Positions 28,230-37,072 of a stretch of 64,000 bases of DNA are shown here, in pieces (within the stretch, counting starts at the first letter, position 1; each line of letters begins with the position of its first letter). Both the position numbers and the translations under genes were made by a program. The notes beneath the pieces are model-generated. The model was not told the origin of the DNA. It saw nothing but the letters and a program-made list of their open reading frames with translations, and searched no databases. Source of the stretch: 66-474 sp040388785 (GTDB lineage: Bacteria; Pseudomonadota; Gammaproteobacteria; Xanthomonadales; Rhodanobacteraceae); the NCBI GenBank assembly GCA_040388785.1, contig JAZKBD010000014.1, positions 1 to 64,000 on the forward strand, written 5' to 3'.

Positions 28230-29074
28230 GAAGAGGACTCGGTCGGCGCCATGCTTCGCCACGTGCGGGCCGCGCGCCAGGTTTTCAACAGGCCGCGAAG
28301 ACCGGATGCGGTGGATCGCAGCGCCGCCAGCGGTTCGTCGGCCTTGGCCGCGAGGCCGAGCGTATCGAGGTCGTGCTGCAGTTCGACCACGCGGAACACG
28401 GTGAGCGGGCCCTGCATTCTAGCGGCGTCGGCCATGTCACGCCGCAGTTCCGCCGCGCAGTCGCGCACGGCCGCACGACGCGCCGGACTGTCATTGCCCA
28501 GCGCGTCGATGGTCAATCCGTGTCGCGCGAGCAGGTTCATCGGCAGCGGCGTGCGTCCGCGCTCGGCCGCCGACTCGAGCCCGCGCAGGTTGGCGGCGAG
28601 ATGGGCCAGCAACGTGACCTTCGCCGCGCGTGGGCTCGCCACGGCTTCGCCGAACCAGGCGCGCGTTTCGAGTTCCGCAAGCGCATCGGCGAGCGGAATG
28701 ACGGCGGTGCGCTGCGCCGCAAAATCCGCGGGTGATGGCGTGGCCAACAGCACGATCGCGGCGTCCACCGGCGCCGTCCAGCACATTGCGGGAACCGCGT
28801 TTGCGCGTACTGTCGCAAACAATCCCTGCGTCAACGGATGGCGCGCCTGCCCTTGCAGCGCGCGCTGCATCTCTTCGCGCCACCAGCCCAGCCGTGCCGC
28901 GGCCACCTGCGGCTCGCGCGCTTCGCGCAGCACCTTCAACCATTCATGCTCGAGCGCTGCGAGCGCACCGAAGCACGCGCGTTCGTTGGACCGCAGGAAC
29001 AGCCACGCGACCATGCGCCGCGGATTGGCGCCGCGCCATTGCGCCAAATAATCATCGAACGCGGTTTCGCTCAC
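28226..29074 (-). CDS. Squalene/phytoene synthase family protein (probably non-catalytic, NDUFAF6-like)
   Basis: The 282-residue product belongs to the all-helical squalene/phytoene synthase superfamily. The recognisable block is ARLGWWREEMQRALQGQARHP followed by LTQGL, which resembles the NDUFAF6-like branch. The two DxxxD motifs that bind prenyl diphosphate through magnesium are not evident, so catalysis is doubtful and a complex I assembly-like or other role is possible. The start is a GTG at 29074, overlapping the gph stop; its stop overlaps the folE2 start. It is thus coupled on both sides in the mtaD-ubiG-gph-folE2 chain. Confidence 0.75.
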   Translation of the reverse strand: MSETAFDDYLAQWRGANPRRMVAWLFLRSNERACFGALAALEHEWLKVLREAREPQVAAARLGWWREEMQRALQGQARHPLTQGLFATVRANAVPAMCWTAPVDAAIVLLATPSPADFAAQRTAVIPLADALAELETRAWFGEAVASPRAAKVTLLAHLAANLRGLESAAERGRTPLPMNLLARHGLTIDALGNDSPARRAAVRDCAAELRRDMADAARMQGPLTVFRVVELQHDLDTLGLAAKADEPLAALRSTASGLRGLLKTWRAARTWRSMAPTESSS

Positions 29075-29736
29075 GCCAATTCCAGCAAGGTAGCCAGTTC
29101 GCCGGGCGTGGCGCTGATCGCATCCGGCTGCCAGTCGCGCGGATCGGCACCGTCGAGATAGCCCCAGGCTGCCGCGACCGTGTAAAGGCCCGCCGCGCGG
29201 CCGGCGAGCATGTCGCGCGGATCGTCGCCCACGTACACGCATTGCGCCGGCGCCACGTTTGCCATTGCACAGGCATGCAGCACCGGCGCCGGATCGGGTT
29301 TGCGCTGCGCCAGTGTGTCGCCGCCCACCACCGACGCTGCGCGCCCGTCATAGCCAAGCTTCACCATGACCAGTGCAACGAGAGCCGCGGCCTTGTTGCT
29401 GACCACGCCCCAAGGCACGCCGCGCGCTTCAAGCGCGTCCAGCAACGCGTCGATGCCGGCGAACGCGTGTGTGTTCGCCATGCCGGTGGCGACGTCCAGT
29501 TCCAGAAAGCGCGGCAGCGCGGCGTCGACCGCGGTCTCGTCTTTGCCGACCGCGCAACGCAACACCGCGCGCGCACCGCGCGAAACGGTTTCACGCACGA
29601 CTTCGAAGGACGGCGTTTCCAGGCCGCGTTCGCGGCACAGTGCAGAGAGCGCGTCATGCATGTCGCGCGCCGAATCCACCAGCGTGCCATCGAGGTCGAA
29701 GAACACGCCGGCAAGCGGTCGCGGCGACGGCTTCAT
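29071..29736 (-). CDS. gph: HAD-family phosphatase: phosphoglycolate phosphatase / MurNAc-6-phosphate phosphatase (MupP-like)
   Basis: A 221-residue HAD hydrolase with all four motifs: FFDLDGTLVDS (nucleophile D14, acid D16), VSNK, KPDP, and VGDDPRDM. Gph removes phosphate from 2-phosphoglycolate after DNA repair. The gene next to ubiG in Pseudomonas is MupP, which dephosphorylates MurNAc-6-phosphate in cell wall recycling. The ubiG linkage favours MupP, but sequence alone cannot separate the two. Start and stop overlap neighbours by 4 bases. Confidence 0.87.
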   Translation of the reverse strand: MKPSPRPLAGVFFDLDGTLVDSARDMHDALSALCRERGLETPSFEVVRETVSRGARAVLRCAVGKDETAVDAALPRFLELDVATGMANTHAFAGIDALLDALEARGVPWGVVSNKAAALVALVMVKLGYDGRAASVVGGDTLAQRKPDPAPVLHACAMANVAPAQCVYVGDDPRDMLAGRAAGLYTVAAAWGYLDGADPRDWQPDAISATPGELATLLELA

Positions 29737-30464
29737 GCGGCAGGCTTGCTGGCACTGACCAGGTAATTGACCGCCGTGCGGCGCGTCAGCGATGCCTTCC
29801 GGTTCAATGGGTTGTAGGCGATTCCGGAGATTTCGTCGAGCGCAAGGCCCGCGCCGCGCAGCAGCGCCGCCAGCTCCGAAGGCTTCAGGAATTGCCGGTA
29901 GTCATGGGTGCCACGCGGCAACAGACGCGCCACGTACTCGGCGCCGATGATGGCGGTCGCGAAGCTCGCCGGCGTGCGGTTCAGGGTGGACAGGAACAGC
30001 TTGCCGCCCGGCTTCAACAGCGCCGCGAGATCGCCGACCAGCGCCGCGGGATCGGGCACGTGCTCGATCAGTTCCATGCAGCACACTGCATTGAATGCGG
30101 CGGGTTCGGCAGCCGCCAGGTCGCGCGACGACACCAGCCGGTAGTCGATCGCGAGCGGCGCAGCGAGCGTCGCATTGGTTTCGTGCAGGTGCAGTCTCGC
30201 GACTTCGATGACTTCCGGTGCAAGATCGATCGCGGTGACGCTCGCGCCCGCCTTCGCCAGCGCTTCGCTGAGCAGGCCGCCGCCGCAGCCGACGTCCGCG
30301 ACATGCGCGCCGCGCACGGCGACGCGTGCGGCCACGAAGCCGAGCCGCACCGGATTGAGGTCATGCAGCGGGCGGGATTCGCCGTCGGGATCCCACCATC
30401 GGCTGGCCAGCTTGCCGAAATGCGCCAGTTCTTCGGGATCGACATTGTGGGTCGCGCTGTTCAC
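29733..30464 (-). CDS. ubiG: Ubiquinone biosynthesis O-methyltransferase
   Basis: UbiG performs both O-methylations of ubiquinone synthesis. The 243-residue product has the N-terminal THNVDPEELAHFGKLASRWWD, the AdoMet motif VADVGCGGGLLSEAL and a membrane-interacting segment; FLKPSEL and YNPL follow as in the family. The start is the GTG at 30464 preceded by AGGATGA; the open frame upstream is translated repeat (copy C). It is coupled to gph. Confidence 0.95.
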   Translation of the reverse strand: MNSATHNVDPEELAHFGKLASRWWDPDGESRPLHDLNPVRLGFVAARVAVRGAHVADVGCGGGLLSEALAKAGASVTAIDLAPEVIEVARLHLHETNATLAAPLAIDYRLVSSRDLAAAEPAAFNAVCCMELIEHVPDPAALVGDLAALLKPGGKLFLSTLNRTPASFATAIIGAEYVARLLPRGTHDYRQFLKPSELAALLRGAGLALDEISGIAYNPLNRKASLTRRTAVNYLVSASKPAA

Positions 30465-30477
30465 TTCATCCTGCCCT

Positions 30478-30590
30478 TCAAAAGGCTCTGTCCGCGAAGG
30501 ACGCGAAAAACGCGAAGAAAGCAACAAGCTGCTTTTCTGTTCTGCTTCTTTTCGCGTCCTTTGCGTTCTTTGCGGACCTATCTGCTCTTG
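30478..30590. repeat. Intergenic palindromic repeat, family 1, copy C
   Basis: This is the third copy of the palindrome at 2271 and 4051, with arms TCCGCGAAGGACGC and GCGTTCTTTGCGGA. It occupies the space between the mtaD stop and the ubiG start, again inside a same-strand run. In frame it gives the false peptide SAKNAKDAKR. Confidence 0.8.
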
Positions 30591-31934
30591 TCACTTGATC
30601 GCAACGATCCGCTCGCGCCAGCGGCGGGCTTTTTCCAGCACGCCGGCAAGATCGAAGTCGACCAGCGCACCCTGGCTGAGTTTGCGCACGCCGTCGATCC
30701 ACGCGTCGCTGACCTGCCGGCGCGAAACCGCATAGGCGAGGTGCGAAATGACATTGTAGAGCGGTTGCGTTTCGACCTCGTCCAGCTTCACGGCAACGAG
30801 ATCGGCGCGCTTGCCGGCTTCGATCGAGCCGATCTTCGCGTCGAGCTGCAGCGCCTTGGCGCCATTCAAGGTCGCCGCGCGTAAGGCGAAAGCATCGTCG
30901 AATGCGGCCGCATCGCCCGCCACGCCTTTCGCGAGCAAGGCGGCGGTGCGCAGCTCGCCGAACATGTCGAGGTCATTGTTGGAAGCGCAGCCATCGGTGC
31001 CGAGTGCCAGATTCACGCCGCCGCGACGCAGCTTTTCCGCGGGACAAAAGCCCGACGCAAGCTTTAGGTTGGACTCGGGGCAATGCACCACCGACACGCC
31101 CGCTTCGGCGCAGGTCACGATTTCGGCATCGCTGACCTGGGTCATGTGCACGGCGATCAGGCGATCGTTGACGAGGCCGAGTTTTTGCAGGCGCTGCATC
31201 GGGCGCAGGCCGTGCTCGCGCTTGCTGTCCTCGACCTCCTGCGCAGTTTCCATCAGGTGCAGGTGCACCGGCAGGTCGAGCTGGTCCGAAAGCGTGCGGA
31301 TGCGTTCGAACGACGCATCGGAAACCGTGTAAGGCGCGTGCGGCGCAAAGGTCGTGCCGATCAGCAGGTCTCCGCGGTATTGATCGTGCACGGCCAGCGC
31401 ACGTTCGAAGTATTCGTCACGATCCTTGGCCCACGCGCTCGGGAACTCGATGATCGGCAACCCCACCATTGCGCGGAAGCCGTGCGCCTTGTACGCGGCA
31501 GCCTGCGCATTGGGAAAGAAATAGTTTTCGCTGCAACACGTGGTGCCGCCGCGCAGCATCTCGGCGATCGCGAGTTCCACGCCATCGCGCACGAATTCCG
31601 GGCCGATCACCTTTGCTTCGACCGGCCAGATGTGTTCACGCAGCCACGTCATCAGCGGCAGGTCATCCGCCAGCCCGCGCAGCAGCGTCATCGGGTTGTG
31701 GGTGTGCGCGTTGACGAGACCGGGGATCAGCGCGTGTTCGGGCAGATTGACGCGTTCGCGCGGAACGTATTTCGCCGCCACATCGGCGGCAGGCAGCACT
31801 TCAACGATCGCGCCGCCATCGATCGCGACCGCATGATCTTCGAGCACCACGCGATCGGGCTGGATCGGCACGACCCAGCGCGCGGAGATCAGGAGATCGA
31901 TGGAGCAAACATGTTCGGCTGCATCCTCGGTCAT
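30591..31934 (-). CDS. mtaD: 5-methylthioadenosine/S-adenosylhomocysteine deaminase (TRZ/ATZ family)
   Basis: This amidohydrolase deaminates 5'-methylthioadenosine and S-adenosylhomocysteine. The 447-residue protein shows the metal ligands in GLVNAHTHNPM, HLHLMET, VHMTQ and GTDGCASNNDLDM. Beta-barrel residues flank the barrel. In Pseudomonas aeruginosa the equivalent gene also precedes ubiG and mupP, which supports the assignment over other guanine/chlorohydrolase relatives. I chose ATG 31934 (MTEDAAEHV); an upstream frame begins in a palindromic repeat. Confidence 0.9.
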   Translation of the reverse strand: MTEDAAEHVCSIDLLISARWVVPIQPDRVVLEDHAVAIDGGAIVEVLPAADVAAKYVPRERVNLPEHALIPGLVNAHTHNPMTLLRGLADDLPLMTWLREHIWPVEAKVIGPEFVRDGVELAIAEMLRGGTTCCSENYFFPNAQAAAYKAHGFRAMVGLPIIEFPSAWAKDRDEYFERALAVHDQYRGDLLIGTTFAPHAPYTVSDASFERIRTLSDQLDLPVHLHLMETAQEVEDSKREHGLRPMQRLQKLGLVNDRLIAVHMTQVSDAEIVTCAEAGVSVVHCPESNLKLASGFCPAEKLRRGGVNLALGTDGCASNNDLDMFGELRTAALLAKGVAGDAAAFDDAFALRAATLNGAKALQLDAKIGSIEAGKRADLVAVKLDEVETQPLYNVISHLAYAVSRRQVSDAWIDGVRKLSQGALVDFDLAGVLEKARRWRERIVAIK

Positions 31935-31955
31935 GACGATCTGCTCTTGCTCGTC

Positions 31956-31975
31956 ATTCCCGCGAAAGCGGGAAT
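31956..31975. repeat. REP-like palindrome
   Basis: The sequence ATTCCCGCGAAAGCGGGAAT is a perfect palindrome with a GAAA loop, preceded by CGTC. It matches the common proteobacterial intergenic repeat of this form and sits between efp and mtaD. The rest of 31935-32062 shows nothing recognisable. Confidence 0.7.
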
Positions 31976-32062
31976 CCATTTACCGGTTTCAAATGAACCC
32001 CGGCCTTCGCCGAGGCGATTGATTCGCGACGCAATCCGCTGCGCGGATTTGCTGCGAATCGA

Positions 32063-32629
32063 TCACTTGACCCTGCTCACGTACTCGCCGGTGCGGGTAT
32101 CCACGCGGATCACTTCATCCTGGTTCACGAACAACGGCACGCGCACGGTCGCGCCGGTTTCGAGCTTGGCCGGCTTGCCGCCGCCGCCCGAGGTGTCGCC
32201 GCGCACGCCGGGATCGGTCTCGACGATCTTCAGTTCCACGAAGTTGGGCGGCGTGACCGACAAGGGGATGCCGTTCCAGAACGTGACGATGCATTCCTCT
32301 TCGCCCTTCAGCCACTGCGCGGCATCACCCACCGCATTCTTGTCGGCGGTGTGCTGCTCGTAGCTCGCCGGGTCCATGAAATGCCAGAACTCGCCGTCGT
32401 TGTAGAGGTACTGCATGTCGGTATCGACCACGTCGGCGCCCTCGACCGCGTCGGTCGCCTTCATGGTCTTTTCGGTGGTGCGGCCGTTCTTGAGGTTGCG
32501 GATCTTGATGCGCGTGAACGCCTGGCCCTTGCCGGGCTTGATGAAATCCGCGCCGACGATCACGTAGGGATCGCCGTCGACGATGATCTTCAAACCGTTC
32601 TTGACGTCGTTGAGACCATAGCTGGCCAT
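32063..32629 (-). CDS. efp: Elongation factor P
   Basis: EF-P rescues ribosomes stalled at polyproline. The 188-residue three-domain protein carries the modified-residue loop KPGKGQAF with lysine at position 34, the residue beta-lysylated by EpmA/EpmB in E. coli. The C-terminal half contains the TGATVRVPLF and TRTGEYVSRV strands. EpmB is encoded divergently 113 bases away, so the promoters of both lie in 32630-32742. Confidence 0.97.
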   Translation of the reverse strand: MASYGLNDVKNGLKIIVDGDPYVIVGADFIKPGKGQAFTRIKIRNLKNGRTTEKTMKATDAVEGADVVDTDMQYLYNDGEFWHFMDPASYEQHTADKNAVGDAAQWLKGEEECIVTFWNGIPLSVTPPNFVELKIVETDPGVRGDTSGGGGKPAKLETGATVRVPLFVNQDEVIRVDTRTGEYVSRVK

Positions 32630-32742
32630 GTTGCGTAGCTCCGTGGATGCGTGGCGCCGCCCGTGCCGCGATGGCCTTGGCCGGACGACTGACCTAAAAT
32701 GACGGGTTTACCGGGCCTGCGCGGCCCGGACACAAGGCCATC

Positions 32743-33772
32743 ATGATAACCGCAACCGGTGCTTCCACGCAGCCCAAGCCGCTGCCCGACTGGCGCCAGT
32801 CGCTGCGCGACGCGGTGACCGATCCGCGCGAACTGCTGGCATTGGTGGGGTTGGCGCATCTCGCGGATCGGCTGCCTGCCGACAATGCCGGGTTTGCGCT
32901 GAAGGTGCCGCGCGGCTTCGTCGCGCGCATGCGCCACGGCGATCGAACCGATCCGCTGTTGCTGCAGGTGCTGCCGCAAATGGCCGAGCTGGACGAAGCG
33001 ACCGGTTTCGCGGACGACGCGGTCGGCGACCTCAACGCGCTGCAGGCGCACGGCGTGCTGCATAAATATGCAGGTCGCGCGCTGCTGATCGCGGCCGGTT
33101 CCTGCGCGGTCAACTGCCGCTACTGCTTCCGCCGGCACTTTCCATATGCCGAGGAACTCGCGGCCGCGCACGCCTGGCGCGAAGCGATCGATTGCCTTGC
33201 GAACGACACCTCGATTCGCGAAGTGATCCTGTCCGGCGGCGACCCGCTGGTGCTGTCGACCCGCAAGTTGACCGACCTGACGGACGCGCTGCGTGGCGTG
33301 CCGCACGTGATCCGCCTGCGCATCCATTCGCGCCTGCCGGTGGTCTTGCCGGAGCGCATCGACGACGCGTTCTGCGCGTGGCTGTCCGCATTGCCGCTGC
33401 AGCGCGTGGTGGTGTTGCACGCCAACCATCCGAACGAACTCGACGCCGGCGTTGCAGCCGCCTGTGCGCGCCTGCAAGAAACGGGCGCCACGCTCCTCAA
33501 CCAGTCGGTGCTGTTGCGCGGCGTCAATGACGANNNNNNNNNNCAATGACGATGCCGATGCGCTCGCCGAACTTTTCGAGCGCCTGTTCGCCTGCGGCGT
33601 GCTGCCGTATTACCTGCACCAGCTCGACCGCGTGCGCGGCGCCGCGCACTTCGAAGTCCCCGATGCGCGCGCCCGCGAACTCATGGATTCCCTGCGCGCC
33701 CGCCTGCCCGGCTACCTGGTCCCGCGGCTGGTCCGCGAACTTCCCGGCGAAGGCGCGAAAACCCCGATTTGA
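32743..33772 (+). CDS. epmB: EF-P beta-lysylation protein EpmB (lysine 2,3-aminomutase-like), split by an artefactual gap
   Basis: EpmB is a radical-SAM, PLP enzyme that converts alpha-lysine to beta-lysine for EF-P modification. The cluster motif CAVNCRYC (C121, C125, C128) and LSGGDPL are clear. A 10-N gap at 33534-33543 shifts frame, but the nine bases CAATGACGA occur on both sides; merging them gives continuous GVNDDADALAELF and an intact protein of about 337 residues ending GAKTPI. Pairing with divergent efp supports the function. EpmA is not in the window. Confidence 0.93.
33534..33543. other. Assembly gap (10 N) in epmB
   Basis: The nine bases CAATGACGA flank the Ns on both sides. Removing the Ns and one copy restores the reading frame, so no sequence appears to be missing. 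Confidence 0.95.
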
Positions 33773-33899
33773 TGCGGCGGCTGGCGCCGTCCAGCCTGAT
33801 CGGGTACAACAGCGGGCATGAAAATCATGAACACGGCGGCCCGCCCGGATCGACGGGCGCGGCACGCCATCCTGCGGTTCCCGCAACCCAGAGGCTGCG

Positions 33900-35969
33900 A
33901 TGTTGCCTGAACCGATCACCAAGCTGATCATCGCCGAGGATCAGGCCGAGGACGCCGAGCAGATCATCAGCGTGTTGCGCAACAGCGGCATCGCGCTGCG
34001 CCCGCAGCGCATCTCGACCGAGGAGGAACTGGCGGCGACGCTGGAATCGTTCACGCCGGACATGGTGCTGGCCAATCCGGCGTGCAGGGAAATCAAGCTG
34101 GAGACGATCGCGCGCGCGCTGGACGCCACTGGCAAGGACGTCGCACTGCTCGCGCTCACCGATCGGCTCACCGACGACATGGTCGCCGAAATCCTCACCC
34201 AAGGCAGCGTGCGCGGCATCGCCCTGCGCAATCGCCACGACCAGTTGCAGACCGTGGTGCGCCGCGAGCTGGACGCACTGGACACCCGCCGCAACGTGCG
34301 CAAGCTGGAGGCCGCGCTGCGCGAATCGGAGCGCCGCTGCGATGCGCTGCTGGATTCCTCGCGCGATCCGATCGCGTACATCCACGAAGGCACGCACGTC
34401 CGCGCCAACAATGCCTACCTGGAAATGTTCGGCTTCGAAAGTTTCGAGGACGTCGAAGGCCTGACGATTCTCGATCTGGTCGCGCCGCAGCACACCGCCG
34501 ATTTCAAGGACCTGCTGAAACGCCTCGCGCGCGGCGAGAAACCGCCGTCGCGGCTCGACCTCACCGCGCGGCGCGCCGACGGCACCGCGTTCGATGCGGT
34601 GATGGAATTCTCGCCCGCCACGTACGAAGGCGAACCCTGCCAACAGATCGTGTTCCGCCTGCCGGCGTCCAGCCCCGAAGCGGAAGAAGAGCTGCGCCGC
34701 CTGAAGACGCAGGACCCGCTGACCGGGCTTTCCAACCGTACGCACTTCCTCGCCATCCTCGACGAGGCCGTCGCGCGCGCGATCGGCGGCACCACCGACC
34801 AAGCCTTGTTGCTGCTCGAACCCGACAACTACCGGCTCGTGCTGAACACGGTCGGCATCACCGGCGCCGACGACGTGCTGCGCCAGCTCGCCGGCACCAT
34901 CAAGCAGCGCCTGCGCGCCACCGACACCGCCGGCCGCATCGGCGACCACGCATTCGGCATCCTGCTTTCCAACAGTCCTCAGGCGGAAGTGCAGAAAATC
35001 GCCGAGTCGCTGCGCAGCAGCATCGAGGCGGCGATCATCGAGGCGAGCGGCAAATCCACCAGCCTCACCATCAGCATCGGCGGCAGCCTGCTGGGCGAGA
35101 AGAACGCGAAGTCGCAGGTGCTGTTGTCGCAGGCCGACGACGCGCTGCGCGCCGCTTCCGGGCAAGGCGGCAACCGCATCGACATCCACGATCCAGGCGC
35201 GGCCGACAAGGCCGAAGCCGCGCGCGAACAGCAATGGCTGGAAATGATCGACGGCGCACTCGCCAACGACGGCTTCGTACTCTATTACCAGCCGATCGTC
35301 AGCCTGCAGGGTGACGAAGGCGAATACTTCGAAGTGCTGCTGCGCATGCGCGGCCCGACCGAGGAAGTGCTGCCCGCGCATTTCATGCCGATCGCCGAAC
35401 GCAATGACCGCCTGCTCGCGATCGACCGCTGGGTCATCGAACACGCCATCGACGCACTGGGCACACGGCCCGCGAAATCCGCACATACCACGCTGTTCAT
35501 CAAGCTCTCGACGCTCACCCTGCACGACGAAACACTGGCGGACTGGGTGGATGCGAAACTTTCGGCAGCCGGCGTCAAGGCTTCGCAGTTGGTGTTTGAA
35601 GTGCCCGAGGCGAAGGTGATGACCTGCCTCAAACCCGCGCGCGAATTCGTCGAGCGCTGGCGCAAGGGCGGCGGCGGTTTCGAGCTGGAGCAGTTCGGTT
35701 CCGGCCTCAACTCGTTCCAGACGCTCAAGCACATCGACGCCGACTACCTGAAGGTCGATCGCGCGCTCACCAATGATCTCGCCCACCATGCGGAGAACGA
35801 GCTGAAGGTGCGCGAACTGTGCTCGCAGGCACGCGCCGCCGGCAAACGCACGATGGTTGAGTGGATCGAGGAAGCCACCAGCATGCCGATGCTGTTCTCG
35901 GCCGGCGTCAACTTCGCGCAGGGCAATTTCCTGGCGCCGCCGGCGTCCGAGATGCGCTATGTGACGTGA
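33900..35969 (+). CDS. fimX: FimX-like c-di-GMP receptor (REC-PAS-degenerate GGDEF-degenerate EAL)
   Basis: The 689-residue protein matches FimX, a polar c-di-GMP receptor that drives type IV pilus assembly through PilZ and PilB. Domains in order: receiver-like (about 1-125, no proper phospho-acceptor set), PAS (about 140-260), GGDEF-like (270-430) and EAL-like (440-685). The GGDEF signature is IGDHAF, and the EAL motif is EVL. The metal residues are replaced (EQFGSGLNSF instead of DDFGTG; FIKLST instead of an Asn-containing strand), so neither synthesis nor hydrolysis is expected. The degenerate pattern is that of FimX itself. FimV at 4.9 kb acts in the same system. Confidence 0.93.
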   Translation: MLPEPITKLIIAEDQAEDAEQIISVLRNSGIALRPQRISTEEELAATLESFTPDMVLANPACREIKLETIARALDATGKDVALLALTDRLTDDMVAEILTQGSVRGIALRNRHDQLQTVVRRELDALDTRRNVRKLEAALRESERRCDALLDSSRDPIAYIHEGTHVRANNAYLEMFGFESFEDVEGLTILDLVAPQHTADFKDLLKRLARGEKPPSRLDLTARRADGTAFDAVMEFSPATYEGEPCQQIVFRLPASSPEAEEELRRLKTQDPLTGLSNRTHFLAILDEAVARAIGGTTDQALLLLEPDNYRLVLNTVGITGADDVLRQLAGTIKQRLRATDTAGRIGDHAFGILLSNSPQAEVQKIAESLRSSIEAAIIEASGKSTSLTISIGGSLLGEKNAKSQVLLSQADDALRAASGQGGNRIDIHDPGAADKAEAAREQQWLEMIDGALANDGFVLYYQPIVSLQGDEGEYFEVLLRMRGPTEEVLPAHFMPIAERNDRLLAIDRWVIEHAIDALGTRPAKSAHTTLFIKLSTLTLHDETLADWVDAKLSAAGVKASQLVFEVPEAKVMTCLKPAREFVERWRKGGGGFELEQFGSGLNSFQTLKHIDADYLKVDRALTNDLAHHAENELKVRELCSQARAAGKRTMVEWIEEATSMPMLFSAGVNFAQGNFLAPPASEMRYVT

Positions 35970-36144
35970 TTCGTGCAATCGTCCCTGATTGCTGCTTCGT
36001 CCAGTTTTTCGCCAGCAGAAGAGCTTCGGTCGTGAACACCAGAACGGCGATCAGAGCCGCCATCCATGGCCGGGAGCTCCGTGGCCCGGCTTTCCACAAA
36101 GGCCGCTTTGAACCGGCATTCACGCCATCGAATGAACTGAAATC
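35970..36144. repeat. Intergenic repeat, family 2, copy A
   Basis: This stretch before nadK resembles 63190-63300 and 63733-63868. Shared blocks are a proximal GTGCAATCGTCCCTGATTGC (compare GTGCGATCATCCCTGATCGC at 63735) and a distal CACAAAGGCCGCTTT (compare CACAACAGCCGCTTC). It has no open frame of its own. Confidence 0.55.
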
Positions 36145-36936
36145 ATGGTGAACGTAGCGCGCCCGCTCGCCTCCAACCCCCGGCTTGCCTTCGTCGCGTC
36201 CACATCGGACAAGGCGCGCGCGGCCTGCGTCGAACTGCAGGAACGTTACGGCGCGGCGTCGCCCGGCGATGCCGACGTGATCGTCGCGCTGGGCGGCGAC
36301 GGATTCATGCTGCGCACGCTGCATGCGCAACTCGGCCATGGCTTGCCGGTGTACGGCATGAAACTCGGCCGCGTCGGTTTCCTGATGAACCTGTATCAGC
36401 CGGACGAATTGCCCGCGCGCATCGCCGCGGCGCATCCGGCCGTGCTGCATCCGCTTGAGATGCGCGTCACCCAGCGCGATGGCAACGAGGCCACCGCGCT
36501 GGCGTTCAACGAAATTTCGTTGCTGCGCCAAACCAACCAGGCCGCGCACATCGAAGTGGCGTTGAATGGCGCCGTGAAACTGGCGAACCTGATTTGCGAC
36601 GGTCTGCTGGTCGCAACGCCCGCCGGTTCCACCGCCTACAATCTGTCCGCGCACGGGCCGATCCTGCCGCTGGACGCCAACGTGCTGGCGCTGACGCCGA
36701 TCAGCCCGTTCCGCCCGCGCCGCTGGCGCGGCGCATTGCTGCCCGCCTCGACCTGCATCGGCCTGCGCACGCTCGAACCCGGCCACCGGCCGGTCAGCGC
36801 CACCGCGGATTTCCTGGAAGTGCGCGACGCCGTCGGCATCCAGATCCGCGAAGCGCGCGAGCGCGCCATCACCCTGCTGTTCGACCCCGAGCGCAGCCTG
36901 GCGCAACGCATTCTGGACGAGCAGTTCGAGTTGTGA
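36145..36936 (+). CDS. nadK: NAD kinase
   Basis: NadK phosphorylates NAD to NADP with ATP. The 263-residue protein has the family loop VALGGDGFMLRTL (catalytic D52), LGRVGFLMN, AFNEISLLR, and PAGSTAYNLSAHGPILP. It is slightly shorter than E. coli NadK (292). It follows fimX but is separated by a repeat, so it probably has its own promoter. Confidence 0.95.
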   Translation: MVNVARPLASNPRLAFVASTSDKARAACVELQERYGAASPGDADVIVALGGDGFMLRTLHAQLGHGLPVYGMKLGRVGFLMNLYQPDELPARIAAAHPAVLHPLEMRVTQRDGNEATALAFNEISLLRQTNQAAHIEVALNGAVKLANLICDGLLVATPAGSTAYNLSAHGPILPLDANVLALTPISPFRPRRWRGALLPASTCIGLRTLEPGHRPVSATADFLEVRDAVGIQIREARERAITLLFDPERSLAQRILDEQFEL

Positions 36937-37072
36937 GCGATTACACCCTGCAATCACGGTTCAACACCGAGAGCCGGGTTTCGATGTGCTGAACCACCGC
37001 TGTGCACATCCGCTTGAACGTCCACCGGCTGCTGGCCCGCCTTGGTCGTTGTAAGTCTTGTGTCCCGCTGCA

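Noticed and set aside
33825..35978. A 717-codon open frame opposite fimX
   Set aside because: Low-complexity Arg/Gly/His composition and complete overlap with a well-supported gene.
37021..37072. A SigK-type promoter upstream of the sigma gene
   Set aside because: CATCC occurs nearby (about 37006-37010) but no CGTATC or CCGAAT-like -10 lies 16-17 bases downstream.
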